Positions 1 through 14,500 of a DNA stretch of 64,000 bases are shown here, one piece after another (position 1 is the first letter of the stretch; each line of letters starts with the position of its first letter). The stretch comes from Watersipora subatra (lineage: Eukaryota; Bryozoa; Gymnolaemata; Cheilostomatida; Watersiporidae). The translations under genes and the position numbers were made by a program. The stretch covers positions 6,184,446-6,248,445 of the forward strand of contig NC_088716.1 in NCBI RefSeq assembly GCF_963576615.1. Reading direction: 5' to 3'. The notes under the pieces are model-generated. The model was given only the letters and a program-made list of their open reading frames with translations. It did no database searches and had not been told where the DNA came from.

Positions 1-240
1 TTCCACAGTATGTCAAGATAGACGTAGTAGTAGAGTAGGGTATCTTATGCCTGGCTGCATAACTAGAGTATCAGAGTTCAACTCTAATTACTAGTGGTTT
101 GTTTTGTTCGGTTTTAATTATTATAATTGGACAAACTGACATTGACTAACCAAAAACACAAAAAATAAAGTTGTTATAGTTTTATGTTGTAACATGACTT
201 GAGAGAATTTGATGATACAGAAACTTGTTAATTATTTTAG

Positions 241-344
241 CGGTACCAGAAGAACCTAAGGTCACGATCCAATCTAATACAAGTTGTATCATAATCAATT
301 TAGAGAAACCAGATGTACCAAATGGTGTAATTAAGAACTATGAG
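241..344 (+). CDS. Receptor exon a: first half of FN3 domain
   Basis: Follows the acceptor TTATTTTAG and ends at the donor GAG/GTAAGT. Two bases complete a codon from the previous exon; then come 34 residues, from VPEEPKVTIQ to NGVIKNYE. The pattern P-x-x-P-x-V-T-I ... G-V-I-x-x-Y-E is the A to C strand signature of an FN3 domain. The usual tryptophan is leucine here (INLEKP). It ends in phase 0. Confidence 0.8.
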
Positions 345-3300
345 GTAAGTTGGTACGCAATGACTTTACATAAGTATCTGTAATACCTATTTTTATTGAA
401 AATTACAGAAACCTGAAGCTTTACATGAACACAACTCGATTAGCCTCAAATTTTAATTGATGTTGTGTCAGAAAAAGCTGAAGAATATGTTAAAACACTT
501 GTAAAATATGCCCTAAAAGTTTTTTCCCAGAGAAATTAGCAAATTTCATTAATTTTCTAGACCGTTTTTTAAAGCCTTGACATATTTTTAGCAGCTTCTA
601 TCTCAAAAAAGATCTTTTTTTGCTGTACAAAATTGCATCAGTTTAAATGCGGTTTTTTTCAATGTTACCTGTTGACCATCATTGTTTATTTTTTATCAAT
701 ACATCAGTAGCAAAGGGAAAGCCGTTACTGCATATTCTTGCAGTATGTGTTGGAAAAAAATATTTTCAAATTTAAGTTTTTGTGCAAAATTTATGAATTT
801 TTAATTCTATTAGCAAGGTTTTTATACATACATACACAGCTGTATAACACAAATAAGCAAACGTACAAATTTATTTTACCATATTTTTTTCTCATTAATT
901 ATTGTTTCGTTTTGACATCCAGGTTACCTGTAGCTATCCAGAAGATATTAAAATGTCACTGAGGTTGAAAGCAGATTCTAATAAGACAGCCAAAGCAGAG
1001 TTTTGTGCAATTCCATCAGCCACTTTAGTTGATTGCTCCAGTTTCGCTACCAACTCCATTGGACCAGGAAAAGAGTCACAAAATAGTTTATACACTAAGC
1101 TTAAACGTGAGTTTCTATACTTTGATTCAGATTATCAGCCAATATATAAGCAGAGGACATTCAACAAGAACTTGCTTAAAAATTGCAATAGTTAAAAAGA
1201 GATGTTTACTAAAGTGTGGGAATGTTCGGTAGTGTAAATTAAAAGTATTAATGTTGTATTCTTACATTTTGTCTGCTTATCTAGGTAAGTGCCATATTGT
1301 AAGCTTAAAATGGGTCAAAAAAGTGCCAAATAATGTATAATTTTGCCATTAAGATTAACTGAAATGGTCATTGTAGAAATTAACAAAAATGTATTCTGTA
1401 AAACATGCCAAAAAACAATTCAGATAAATGACGTTGAATTTACTTCATCAATGAAACTTAGCATTGTTGTGTTCTGCTAAGATTACTGGTCAAAAATATC
1501 AATATTTTTAAATATATATAATGGTTCAATAGTTGTAAACACAGAAAAGTCTATGTTGGAAGAAATTAAAGAAAGTCCAAAGGGTCCATCGCTCAAGATC
1601 AAGATAAAAAAGATTGACACAGAGAAAGGCACAATAGGGTAAGACTTATTTTGCAATGCACCAATAACAATGTATAACATAGTTCCAAACTGGCTGTGAA
1701 CATAGTTGGTTTCCATTTGGTAACCTTGATTGGAAGAGTCAGGTATAAAGTAAATGTATGTAAAAGTCTCCAAATCTGTGGATTTTTCAATGAATGCTTC
1801 CAAAATTCAAGTAAATTAAAGTCCCAAGAAATAAATTTGAACTGTCAGTCTCCAGAGCAATAAAGCCTACAACAAAACTAAGTAAATAGACAGAGAACAT
1901 ACCAAATGTGGACTTGCCTTAACTTACCCACTTGTGGCCAGTTTAAATAAGATGGCACATTATAGTACACTTGAAAACTCACTGACACCAGCCAAAAAAA
2001 AATTCAAAATACAATGGGCTGCCAAATTTGAGCTTTCACTTGGTTTATATCTCTCCAATATCAAAAAAAATAAGCATTAAAAGCAGTTCAGTTAAAACCT
2101 TTGCAAAGAATTCATTCAAGTTAACGATCAAAGTCACAATCATAGTTCATGTAAATATAACTAATAAACTTTGAAGCAACTAGGAAAAATATTATTAATA
2201 TTTTACTTATTCTTCAAGTAGGCCATCTATTTGTTTCAAAAAAAACAAGCCTGTCTTTTTTTTACCAAAAAAATTCTCATCATTTATCAATACACAACAG
2301 GCAATAGAACAATTTAGCCCTTTTGATAATATGTTATTGTGTTTGTCTATGTTTCTAATAGTAAGTATGCAAATTTTGTAGTGTGAGCTCAGTCTAATCT
2401 TACAGCCTTACAATCAAATTATGTATTCAGATTATATCTAGTGCTGCTATCAAAGCAGAGCAGCGGAAAAACAACACGGAATGTAACTGACTGTGGATGT
2501 ACAGAAGAGTCGGTAAAGCAAAACTACATAGACAAAAGAGAGTGCCACTGCTATACAACAGCTGAGTTGACTGCAGGAAATGTTGGAGAGGAGCTGATAT
2601 TCACGATTGGAGATAATGACGATCATGGAGGATTTCTAAATGCAGAGCTAGAAGCACAAGTGGAATACAATGTTTACATTGCTGTAAAAGTTGACGCTGA
2701 AGTATGAAAACGATTCATTATTTTTATTTGTGTATGATGGAATATTGCTTAAAAACATGTAATAATATGTTTGCTAATCACCAAAAATTTGTAACATTTA
2801 TCAATGGTAAAATTATTAAAGGGCAACACTTACAGACAACATGTTTTTTGTGTTAGTAGTATACACCGTAGCCAATGTTACCTACAAGTGGTAAGTGGTA
2901 AGGTAAACACTTGATTTAATAAATGTCAGTTTATAATTTCATTGTAAAGTTCTTTCAAAGCATTTAATTATTCATCAGCCTTCTTAGACATACGTGATGT
3001 CATAGTAGTGTACGCCGTATCCTATATTAGCTACAAGTGATAAGCGGTAAAAGAAACTACTTGATTAAACAAACTCTAATTTATAACTTTATAGGTCTTT
3101 CAAAGCATTTAGGCATTCATCAGCCTTCTTAGACATAAGTGATGCTAAAGCCTCGATTTTTACCAAGTTTTCTGTATCTCTCCTTGTCATTCTGTGCGAT
3201 TTTGTGGTTGATATTCATTAATATTTTTTCTTGCCTCAGAGAAATGTAAGTTGAGGCCTATATAAAATAAGAACTGCTTTGTTTTGCAGAAAGTCAGTGA

Positions 3301-5427
3301 TCCACTTATTGCTCTTCATCCTGATTATATAACTGTCTCTAGTAAGTACTTGTTTCTCCTTTTCATTTTTGCTATTTTGTAAAGGCTCGATTTTTGTTAA
3401 CTCTTGCAATGAGAGAGTTAGCATAAAGGCAGTAATTTCAAACTAAAGCAGTAAATAAAGTTTTTAGATATCTGTCTATAACAGAAACGTTTGCTTCTTA
3501 ATTCTGACATTTTTATTTTAGCCTTTTTTTACAGCACAAAGCCCCAGATCTGGAACAGCCCTCATCGTTGGAGCTTCTGTTGGTTGCGTAGTTCTGGTTG
3601 CACTAGCGCTAATGCTTGTTTTCCTAATTGTCAAAAGGTAAACAACTATCTCCAATTTAACTCTCTTCAAGATATGTATTGTTTAGCTATTATTTTTAGG
3701 ATTTGTAGCCAATATGATTAACTGGTATTCTTTCTAGAATAGTCTGCTATTACAGTTCTAGGCACTGAGAAATATTTGCAGTTAAAATGATTGATCCTTG
3801 ACTGTTTTTTCGAAAAGAAATGTTTGAACTTTCCATACACTGTGCGAAAACTACTTCATAGAAATACAAAGCTGGCTAACCTTGCAAATTTGAATCTTGA
3901 AGGACAGCTAAATACATGTATTTGTATTTTGCCATCTATCAACATACTTATATCTCCTTGGTTGTATAATTGATCATTTTGTACTCATCTTTCTCACCTT
4001 CAGCTAACAAAATTTTAAGCTTTTATCTAGGCTATTTTTGCAAGTTAGTTTAAAGCCTTGTCAGCTATACTCCGCTGACAAGGTTTTAGCTAATATAGGA
4101 GAAATAATCATACTAGTTTGTAGTAGTACCTGTTTTACAATAAATAATCTTGGAAGATGAAATATGAAAACTATGAAAATCACATTGTAACAATTTCATA
4201 AAACCTATTTCAACCTACATGAATAAATACCTCAAATAAAAAAAGCTATTACCTGATGCACATATCTACTTGCAATACAAGATGTTTAGTTTGCCTAACC
4301 CTTTATTACCTAATGTTCTAACTAGAAACTTCACATGTCATATTTTGCAATGAAGTTTCTGATACGCTTGAGAAATTTTTTTTCGAACTAAGTGAGTTGT
4401 TCCTGACTGAAAAGCTGTTTTTTACCATAAATTAGTAATAAGCTTTGATTGAAATACACCAGCATGTGGTTACTTTTATGTGACTTCAGCTTGTGATTAC
4501 TTTAGCAATTATTTACTGAACAAATATTATTACACACTAGATAAAAAAGTTAGAGATTTTTTTAATCTCATCAGATAAGATGATGAACTTAATATACATC
4601 TAATGTTATTTTTATATGAGTGTAATGTTTTATACGTTTGAAAGACGATGCTTTTGAGTTGCTTTAAAAACCAAGTTTTTCAATCAAAATCAGCTTGTGA
4701 ATTTACCACTGAAAACTTTGTGGAAATGTTTAGTACAAGACAATTTAGTTAATATGACATGCTCTTTGAAGATAGTGAAACAACATATAATGATTACATT
4801 ATATTGTCTACACTGTTTCTGATTAAATGTGATTTGAGCTGATTTAGGTCTTGAAAATACTGACCATTCTACTACATAAATATAGACTGGCCTTGTGATA
4901 TTGAATCTCAAAAAGTTGCAAGTAAAATCTTGATAAAACTGCTCACTTCACTTAAACTCACAATTTACAAGAAGAGAAGTTTGTTACTTTGTATGTTTTT
5001 AGATGTCCAAAACAGAGAATGAAAAATAACAAGCAAATGACTATGTCATCAATAAAGAGAAAATCAACTACTACTGACTGTACTAAAAGTCCACAAGGTA
5101 CCGTTGAATAATTGCATAGGAAATCTTGAATCTACGTTTTTATGATTTGCCATAATGAGTGGGTTAAACAATTTACGTATACAGTGGAATTTTACCAGTA
5201 ACCAAAATATATTTGAATATTAAAAGTGGCAAGATTCATACATATACATTGACTCTAATTATACGCTCATTTGTGTTAGACTGTTTTTAGACAAATTGCA
5301 GTTTTTTGTGTTAACGATTTTTATTCCATTTTAGCCAATAGTGCCAAAAAAACATTCATTTCCAGCGGTTCATGCTACTTTCTCTCTTTATTTCTTTCCC
5401 TGGTATTGCATGTTTCAAACTTTACCA

Positions 5428-5517
<90 letters not shown>

Positions 5518-8500
5518 TAAATGTATATATAAAAAAAATTTAGCTGTACCAGGTTATGTCTAAGGGTGTGCGTCTACGGGTGCAATAGGACTAGACACAA
5601 TTCTTTGAAGTTGAATAGGTTATTTTATTATGCGTGCCAGTTCTTATTATGCACCGTGAAAGCTAAAATAAAAGTTGTAATGTTAAGAGCAAAATACGTA
5701 AAATCGGCAAGAATGCGATAAGAAATACGTTTATAAAAAAAAGTTTAGTAATTACCTTTTGCCCTTTAATGTTCTGGTACGGCTAGGTTTATGTTAGTTT
5801 ATAATCATGTATGAGTTGTCTCGCCGTAGTAGTTTCTAACTAATAAAGAAAATAGATTTTAAGAAATATTAATACGCAAATAATTCAAGTTGGTTAAAAA
5901 GAAAAACGACAAAATCAGAAATTGGATAAATATTAAATGGTAAATACCTTGTACTTAAGAATAGAGTGGTATAGTTGTCCAATACACGGTATATTAACTC
6001 AACCAAACTACAGAGACCGATGTGACCAACTGATCTGCACTAGATGAAAAGCGTAGGTAATCCTAAGCCGTTCTGCATGACTAACTGAGAAAACGGCACT
6101 AAAACTATCGGCCGATACCGCCCCGTGACCGGACGCATTGCAACGGCGAAAACGCACCCTAGCCAAATAGTTTCACTGCACCACTTACACGCATTGACTC
6201 AGCATTGTTAGTTTCGTTAAGGCATAAATTAACTAAGTTAAATATAAGGGTTAGTCCAATATAAAAGGCTGTCCTTTACACTCCCCCCGGAAATCTTTCC
6301 TGGAAGGAACGATTTCAAACTCGAGTCAGAATGATCAGCTTGTTCAGCGGTCTTTCTATCTCCGTAGCTTGTTTGATGGCTCTACCTTGTCGGTCTGATT
6401 GAGTGTTGTCTAGTGTTAACTTCGCTCTTCTACCTCTTCCATCATGGCTTTCGATCATCTCTGTTACTTTAGCCAGCTTCCACTGGTTTCGTAGTGGGTT
6501 AGCATCCATCACAAAAACTATGTCGCCGACTTTTAGCGACTCTTTCTCATCGGTCCACTTCGGTCTATGCTGCAAGGTTTGCAGATATCCCAGTCTCCAT
6601 TTCTTCCAGAAGATGTTGGCCAAATGTTGTATTCTTCGCCACTGTTTTCTGGAGTAGGCATCTGCGTCTTTTAAGTCCCCTGGTGGTGGTAGGCAAACAT
6701 CTGATTTGAAGTGCAGCAGGTGGTTTGGTGTGAGAGGATGGCTGTTGGGGTCATTTAGATCTTCCACTGTGAGCGGTCTGCTGTTTATAATGTTGGTAGC
6801 CTCGTAAAAGAGTGTTCGGAGAGAGGAACTAGTAAGCTGTGCGTGTCTTTCTTGGATTAGTCCTTTTAGAGCCTGTCTCGCTGTTCTAATCTGTCTTTCC
6901 CAAACGCCTCCCATGTGGCTTGACGATGAGGTGTTAAAAAGAAATTCACATTCAAACTTTTCTGCAAGTTTTTTGTGCAGTTCTTCATTTATTTCAGCCA
7001 GGTTTTTTTTCAGTTCTGTCTGTGCACCTCTGAAATTAGTGCCTTGGTCTGAATAGAGTGACTTCACATTGCCTCGCATGGCTATTAGGCATCTGAGTGA
7101 GTTCAGAAACGCATCCGTGGTCAAATTGTCTAGCATTTCTATGTGGACTGCTCGAGATGTTAGGCATGTGAACATCAGTCCGTAGCGTTTAACTTCACGG
7201 CGTCCATCTTTGGCGTGAAACGGCCCAAAACAATCCATTCCGGAGTAGTGGAATGGTGTGGCTGGTTCCAATCGTACGGCTGGTAGGTCCACCATTTTTT
7301 GAGTCTCCGTATTTCCTCTTAGTTTTTTGCATATTACGCAATTGTGTATTACCGTAGACACTGCGGTAGATAGTCCTGTGATCCAATATCCGTTCTGTCG
7401 TATTGTAGCAGTTGTCAGTTCTCTTCCAGAGTGACCAGTTAGTCGATGATAGTACTGTACGATCAAGTTTGTGATGTGGCATGTCTTTGGCAAAATTGCT
7501 GGGTGCTTCAAGTCGATGGTGAGAGTGGTAGAGTATTTTAGCCTCCCTCCTATGCGTATGATACCATCGTCATCTGTGTACGGGTCTGTTTAAGATGTTT
7601 GTTCTCTAGTCGACTTTGGGCTGTTTTGATGATTAGCCTGATAGCTTTTTTTCTCCGTTGTAGGGTGTTAGTTTTTGTTTTTTCTTATGTATGGCAACCC
7701 TGATGAACACCGCGAAGGTGTTGACTAGCGTTTCCCATTTAGAGTACCGCTCCATCATCCCTAAAAGTCCAGGTATTTCTTTTACAGAAGTAGAGAGGCA
7801 ACGTGCTTCAGGTAGCTTATCCGTTGTTTTTTCCAGTTTCGTTGTGGGTATTTTGATGTCTGACTGCTGAAGGAAACTTGGTGGATTAATCCAATGTCGA
7901 ATTATGTCTTTCACTTTAGAACCCCTGGATGCGTGGTCAGCAGGGTTATTTCCAGATGCTATGTGGTGCCATTGTGTAGGTGTTGACACATCTCGAATTT
8001 GCTGGATACGATTTGCTACGTAGACTTTGAATTTCTTAGCATCATTTGAAATGTAGTTTAGTACAATCATAGAATCACACCAGTAGTGTGTAGCAGTGTT
8101 GGCCGGCAGCAAGTCTTTCAGCTCCCTCTCAAGTACGCTCACTAGTTGCGTGGCAACAACAGCAGCTTGAAGTTCCATGCGCGGAATCGTGATCATCTTG
8201 AGGGGTGCCACTCTTGCTTTTCCAAGCAGGTAACTACACTTCACTTCTCTTTCTTTGGTTATTTGTCTGAGGTAGGCACATGCACCATAGCCAGTAGTGC
8301 TTGCATCCGAAAAACAGTGTATTTCACATTTAGCAGCATCTTCCTCTATCATGTTAGATCTTACTATACGTAGTTCTGAAAGATCTCGTAGTCCTCTTGT
8401 CCACTAGTGCCACATTGGTGTCAGGTCAGATGGTAGTTTACTTTCCCAATCTGCTTTGCGTCTACACAGCTCCTGTAGTATCTGTTTTCCCGTAATTATG

Positions 8501-11500
8501 AAAGGTGCTAGGAACCCTAGCGGATCATATATTGAAGCTATCAGGGATAGTATTTCTCGTCTAGTTTGCATCTCCTTAGAGACCGGCATGGTAAAACGAA
8601 AGGTGTCCGTTTCTACACACCAGAGTACTCCTAATGCTCTCTCTGGTTGTGTTGGAGTAGTCGTGGTTATAGTGGCTTCCTGCAGGTTCTGTGATCTTTC
8701 TGAAGGAGGAACAGTTTCCAGCACCTCTGATGAGTTTGTTACAAATTTGTGTAGTCTGATGTTGCCTTTCTTGCAGAGATCTCTAGCTGACTCTATAAGC
8801 TCCTTTGCTTCTTGCTCACTACTGACTGATATCAATCCGTCATCTACATATAGAGATTGTTGAATGAAGTCTGCAGCTTTCGGATGTGTGCTCTGGTGTT
8901 TCTGTGCCAGATATCTCAATCCGAATGTGGCGCAACCAGGTGAAGATGTAGCGCCGAAAAGGTGCACAACCATTCTGTATACCTTGACTGTCTCCATTTT
9001 GTCATCCCACCACAGGAATCTGAAGTAGTCTCTGTCATGCTCCGCCACCCGAAACTGATGAAACATTTTCTCGATGTCACACATGATGGCAATTTTCTTT
9101 GCTCTGAATCTCAGAAGCACTCCTAATAATCCGTTCAGGAGATCGGGACCTTGCAGTAAGTGGTCGTTGATGGACTGTTGTCTGAACTTCGCACTGCCAT
9201 CAAATACTACTCTGATCTTGTCAGGTTTCTTTGAGTAAAAAACTGCGAAGTGTGGTAAAAACCAACACTCTCCTTTCTTTCCAGGTGTAGTGACCTCTTC
9301 TGCATGACCCTGATCCAGTAAGTTGGTCATAAACTCTGTGTACTGCTGTCTGAACATAGGTTCGCTTTGGAGTTTTTTTCCTAGTAGATGGAGTCGTTTC
9401 TCGGCCATCTTTTGGTTGTCTGGTAGATCGGTAGGTCTCTCATGAAACGGCAGTGGCATGGTGACGAAGTTCTCAGAATCCTGGTGGATGTTCTTGCTCA
9501 GTTGTTGCAGAAATGATCTATCTTCCATAGAGATTGATTTGCTATGGTCTTTAATGTCTGTGAAATCTGTCTGCATGATTTTTGTAATCTCGTTTGAAAA
9601 ACTCTTTTCCTTTATCGTTGTTTTGCATTCAAAAGCTAGCTGATTTCCAGCCTCTGACTCTTTCATGATTACTCTGTGGCTGATTCCTAATCTATCTGCA
9701 CTTTCTCTCTGGTCTACTGTGCCCACGATTCTCCATCCCAATTCAGTCTTGACAGCGTAAAGAACATTACCCTCTGCTCTGATGGTCTCTATTGGGGCTA
9801 ATGCACTCATGCAATCATATCCTATCAGCAGACCAGCATCACACTCAAAGAGTTCTTCTAGCTCATTCTCCACGTGTTGAAGATGAGGCCAGGAAGTAGT
9901 TTTGCTTCTTGTAGGAACATGATCTTTGTCAAATGGAATAAACTGTCTTGTGTATGTCGGTGGAAGGTTCAGTTTCTTAGACTGCCTGTATCCTCTTACT
10001 TGAAGGTTACTGATCTTCAGACTTTCTGTTGTTTCTTTTTTGGAAGTGAGGGTAGTGATTGTCAGGTTTGTTTTAGTTGCTGGGCATTTGAGCTTGTCAA
10101 ACAGGTTGTCTAACATGAAGGTAGAGCTGCTCTGGGTATCGAGCATAGCATAGGTAAGTAGTTCCTGATGAGGTTTATTCTTGTGTGACACCCAAACAGG
10201 TACAATCATTGCTGATGTAAATCCGTCTGTTGTGCTCTGTACTTTGCCGCAGGCTTGAACAGTTTCAATATTTTCTTTCTTCTTTTCTTCAGGTTTCTCC
10301 TCGGTATGTAGGCAGTCAGGGTGGCGTCTGGAGCATTTGGTACACTGCGCTCTATTCTGACACATTTTGTACGAATGACCAGGCCGCAGGCAACCAGAGC
10401 ATAGCTGCTTCTCTTTGATCAGTTTTATCACCTCTGCGTGAGGCTTCCTGCGTAGATGACCACAGTCAACACTCATATGATTGGTCATTTCACAGTTGTA
10501 GCAAAATTTATGGGAAGGCCGACTTGAAGTTTTCTTCTCGGTAAGTGTCTTCTCTGTTGATTTGACAGTTAGTGTAGCTGACTTTTTGGGTTTGTTGTTT
10601 ATAGCTAGCTTCACCATTGCAGTAGCACCACGACCTTTTGTTGTCACCTCTGTCCCATTAACTTCTACTTCATCTTGTAGAAATTCTGTCAGGTCTTTCA
10701 GCTTTGGATATACTTTGTGTTTGCGTTTGTATGATGTGACTTTTCTCTTCCATTGATTGACTAGCCAGTCTGGTAGCTTATCGACTACTTTTCGTATCTC
10801 ACTCCAATCATTTAGTGAGCACAAAGCTGGAATGTCATCCATGGTAATTAGACACTGATGCAGAAATTCTGAATAGTCGGTGAGTGCATTTTGGTCTTTA
10901 CCACCAATCTTTGGCCAGCTGTCCAATTCTTTCTTGTAGGCATCGCATATCTTGAAGTCATCGCCAAACTTCTCTCTCAAAGCCTGTCGGGCTTGTTTGG
11001 TAGCATTAGGTGACTTCAATCTGAAGTAGCGCTGTATCGTTTTTCTAGCTGGACCTGCTACGCTTCTCTGTAAATGTCTCATCTTTTCCTCTTCAGATAT
11101 TCCACTTTTGTCGACTACTGCTGAAAATGCCATCTCCCAGTCAGCATACTCCAGAGGATCCCCATTGAACACGTACAGGCTGGGTACTGGTACTCTTTGC
11201 AGCTCCATGCTCTGCGCAAAACTTGTAGCAATCCCCTGTGCAAACTCCTTGGCTAGTGCTATACCTCCATGCGTGTCTTGACTAGAGCAGCTTAGAAGGT
11301 CTGTTTCTTTGCTGCTAGTTTCCCTTTTCATTGCCTCAACCAAAGCTCGTGTTTTGGAAACAGCTGACTTAACAGATTGATTGTGAACGGATGATGTGGT
11401 TTGTATACTGGATTTTTGTTCTACCACACTGTCCTCTTCTTCAGAGTTTGCCCCTTCGTCATTACATTCTTTTGCGGAAAAGAGTAGCTGATTTGCTTTT

Positions 11501-14500
11501 CGAGTGAGGCTTCTGACATTCTGACTAATCTTGTCCATGTCCTGTTGAGTACTGCCATACAGCTTTCCATTTGACCATCTGCGTAAATCTTCGTATACTT
11601 GGATTATTTCCTGATCCACTTTCGCTAGGGTGCTGATCCAGGTCTCCAGCTTTGTGTTTCGGGTAGGGCTGCTAGCTATGTCTTTCTGACAGTCAGCGAA
11701 TGTACTAAAAGCCTTCGATTTCAGTTGTGAGAATTTGTTTTGTAAAGATTGAATTATAGTGTCGCGAAACGTACCTACAGTAGCATGCAGCTCAGCCATA
11801 GTTTGACATAACTCTGAGATTTCTTCACTCAGCTCATTTTCCTCATCATGTGATACACCTTTAAGTGTCTTAAAAATTTCATCTATCAGCAGTATAGTGT
11901 AATTGTATGGTTTAGTGTACTCCAAAAACTCTTTCAGTTCCTCAGGCTCTAGCGACACATCAGTACCAGTACTATCACCAGTGTTAGCTGCTTGTTGTAT
12001 TTTAGTGCTTATGTTGAGTACAGCATTGTTTGCATCAGATAGCTCAGCTTTGATAAAGGCTCTCAATGCATCTTCATTCATATGACGTAAGCTACGCCTG
12101 TAGGCCTGTACACTCATGCTTGGTTGAGTAATACAGCGGAGTTATAGTACATGTATGTGGAAATTTCACTAGATTTATCAGGCTGCCTTATTGTTTACTC
12201 AAGTTTGGCTAACAATACAATGACATGCGCGGAATGAGGGCACAGGAATACAACACAGGCTGTCGGAACCCCAACGCAATCACAACACGCCCTCCAGCAG
12301 GAACCAGTAAGGGCCGACGATATCAGGGCTTTAACTACTGTGAATCCCCCGAAAATGAATAAATCGGTAAAGCAGTAACTTTTCAAAGCAGAATTGGTCA
12401 ACCCAGTCTCCGTTTACAAATAATCTGATTGTAGAGTAAACTAAGGAATATAATGAGAAAGGATTAAAGGAAAATTAAACAAAATTCTGCATAAAGTAAC
12501 TAGATAAGGTTCAGGTTTAAGTGTAGATAGATAACGTTCGTAGATGTGTTTACTTAGCTGTCCATCGTTCCGTAACGGTGTGCAATGTCTGCGTACCTTG
12601 TTTCCAACGGCGTCTCCGGCTCCTGGACATGGTGGTCTGGTTGATAGTCTCGATAGGTAAGCTTTCACTGTAGCTGTACCAGGTTATGTCTAAGGGTGTG
12701 CGTCTACGGGTGCAATAGGACTAGACACAATTCTTTAAGGTTGAACAGGTTATTTTATTATGCGTGCCAGTTCTTGGTATGCACCGTGAAAGCTAAAATA
12801 AAAGTTGTAATGTTAAGAGCAAAATACGTAAAATCGGCAAGAATGCGATAAGAAATACGTTTATAAAAAAAAAGATTAGTAATTACCTTTTGCCCTTTAA
12901 TGTTCTGGTACGGCTAGGTTTATGTTAGTTTATAATCATGTATGAGTTGTCTCGCCGTAGTAGTTTCTAACTAATAAAGAAAATAGATTTTAAGAAATAT
13001 TAATACGCAAATAATTCAAGTTGGTTAAAAAGAAAAACGACAAAATCAGAAATTGGATAAATATTAAATGGTAAATACCTTGTACTTAAGAATAGAGTGG
13101 TATAGTTGTCCAATACACGGTATATTAACTCAACCAAACTACAGAGACCGGTGTGACCAACTGATCTGCACTAGATGAAAAGCGTAGGTAATCCTAAGCC
13201 GTTCTGCATGACTAACTGAGAAAACGGCACTAAAACTATCGGCCGATACCGCCCCGTGACCAGACGCATTGCAACGGCGAAAACGCACCCCAGCCAAATA
13301 GTTTCACTGCACCACTCACACGCATTGACTCAGCATTGTTAGTTTCGTTAAGGCATAAATTAACTAAGTTAAATATAAGGGTTAGTCCAATATAAAAGGC
13401 TGTCCTTTACAAAAAATATATATGTATATTTATATATATATATATGTATATATATATTAAATATAAATATACATATATATATATTAAATATAAATATATA
13501 TTCATAAATATATATATATATTAATCTCAAAGTTTTTAATCTTCGTGTATGACCACCTATAGTCAACAAAGTCTTGGAATTAAAATCTTGCATTGTGCTC
13601 GACTCAAACTCCTGAGGATGGCAACAGCAGGTGGCTATTCGAATTGTTTAACCACAAGTCTACGAAGCCTCTTATTTGAAGTTTTTACTATATTTTATTT
13701 TCCTGAGTGCATGTGCTAAATGACGTATTAACTGATATATAGCATGTAGAGGTTATGATGACCCTGCTATAAAATACTTTTTTTTAATTTTTTTGATGAC
13801 TATATACGTTGAGAAATACATGTTGCTCGCCACAGTGAGTCTAGCTTTATCCGTTATGATAAAAAACAGGTTCACAAACAAATATGTAATAAAATTCTAA
13901 TTGAATGTTTAAATTTACTTTTGTAAGCTAAGTTCATTTTAGCGAGATTCAGAATTTATGTTAGAAGTCTGTATCAAAATTAAAACTTTACCACAAATTT
14001 AACTCAACTTTACCACATTACCTAATACTAAGTAGCATGTTGTGATGTTACATTTTCTTCCATACCATAACCACAAAAAGCTCTAAGGTTTTTGTAGGTA
14101 ACTATAGTTACTAAAGTCGACATATTGTTTTATTACAACTCTTTAATAAAAATAGTAAGTTTTACCAGGTGATTGCGTCAAATAAATACCATGAGTTTCT
14201 ATACCACTCTATACAATACTTTTGCCTTACGATGCAATAACTGAAACAAACTAAAATCATATACATGTAATAGTATACCAAATGATTTTTCAATTTAGTC
14301 ATATCTAAACAGACTATATTTATCCAGTACTTGCTAATGATTTCACTCACATTTATATTTAAACACCTGTATGGTTGTATAATCCTTCCTAGGTTATTTC
14401 ATTAAATCACTTATTTTGTTTTGATTATTATTTACTCTTTTATGCTTTTTGTTCATTCTTTCATTTGAACGTTACAGCTGTTTAAAACATTTTGAAACAT

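Larger units (their letters stand above)
5541..13411 (-). mobile_element. BEL/Pao LTR retrotransposon, full length, antisense in receptor intron
   Basis: Two direct LTRs of about 740 bp flank an internal region that reads on the minus strand: leader, Gag with zinc knuckles, aspartic protease, reverse transcriptase with YVDD, RNase H and integrase with BEL-type C-terminus. The order protease-RT-RNase H-integrase and the protein patterns are those of the BEL/Pao superfamily. By eye the LTRs differ at about ten positions plus one single-base indel, so the insertion is fairly young. The frame is nevertheless broken three times: an in-frame TAG at 8404-8406, a shift near the seven-T run at 7646-7652, and a further break near 7590. 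No env-like frame follows integrase. Both outer flanks are A/TA-rich and I found no clean target-site duplication. Confidence 0.95.

Noticed and set aside
5372-5563. Open frame of repeated Tyr-Ile through the microsatellite
   Set aside because: It is only translation of (TA)n repeats; the same happens at 25942-26203 and 13369-13593.
8146-10756. Plus-strand frames within the BEL element
   Set aside because: They are antisense shadows of the Gag-Pol frame.
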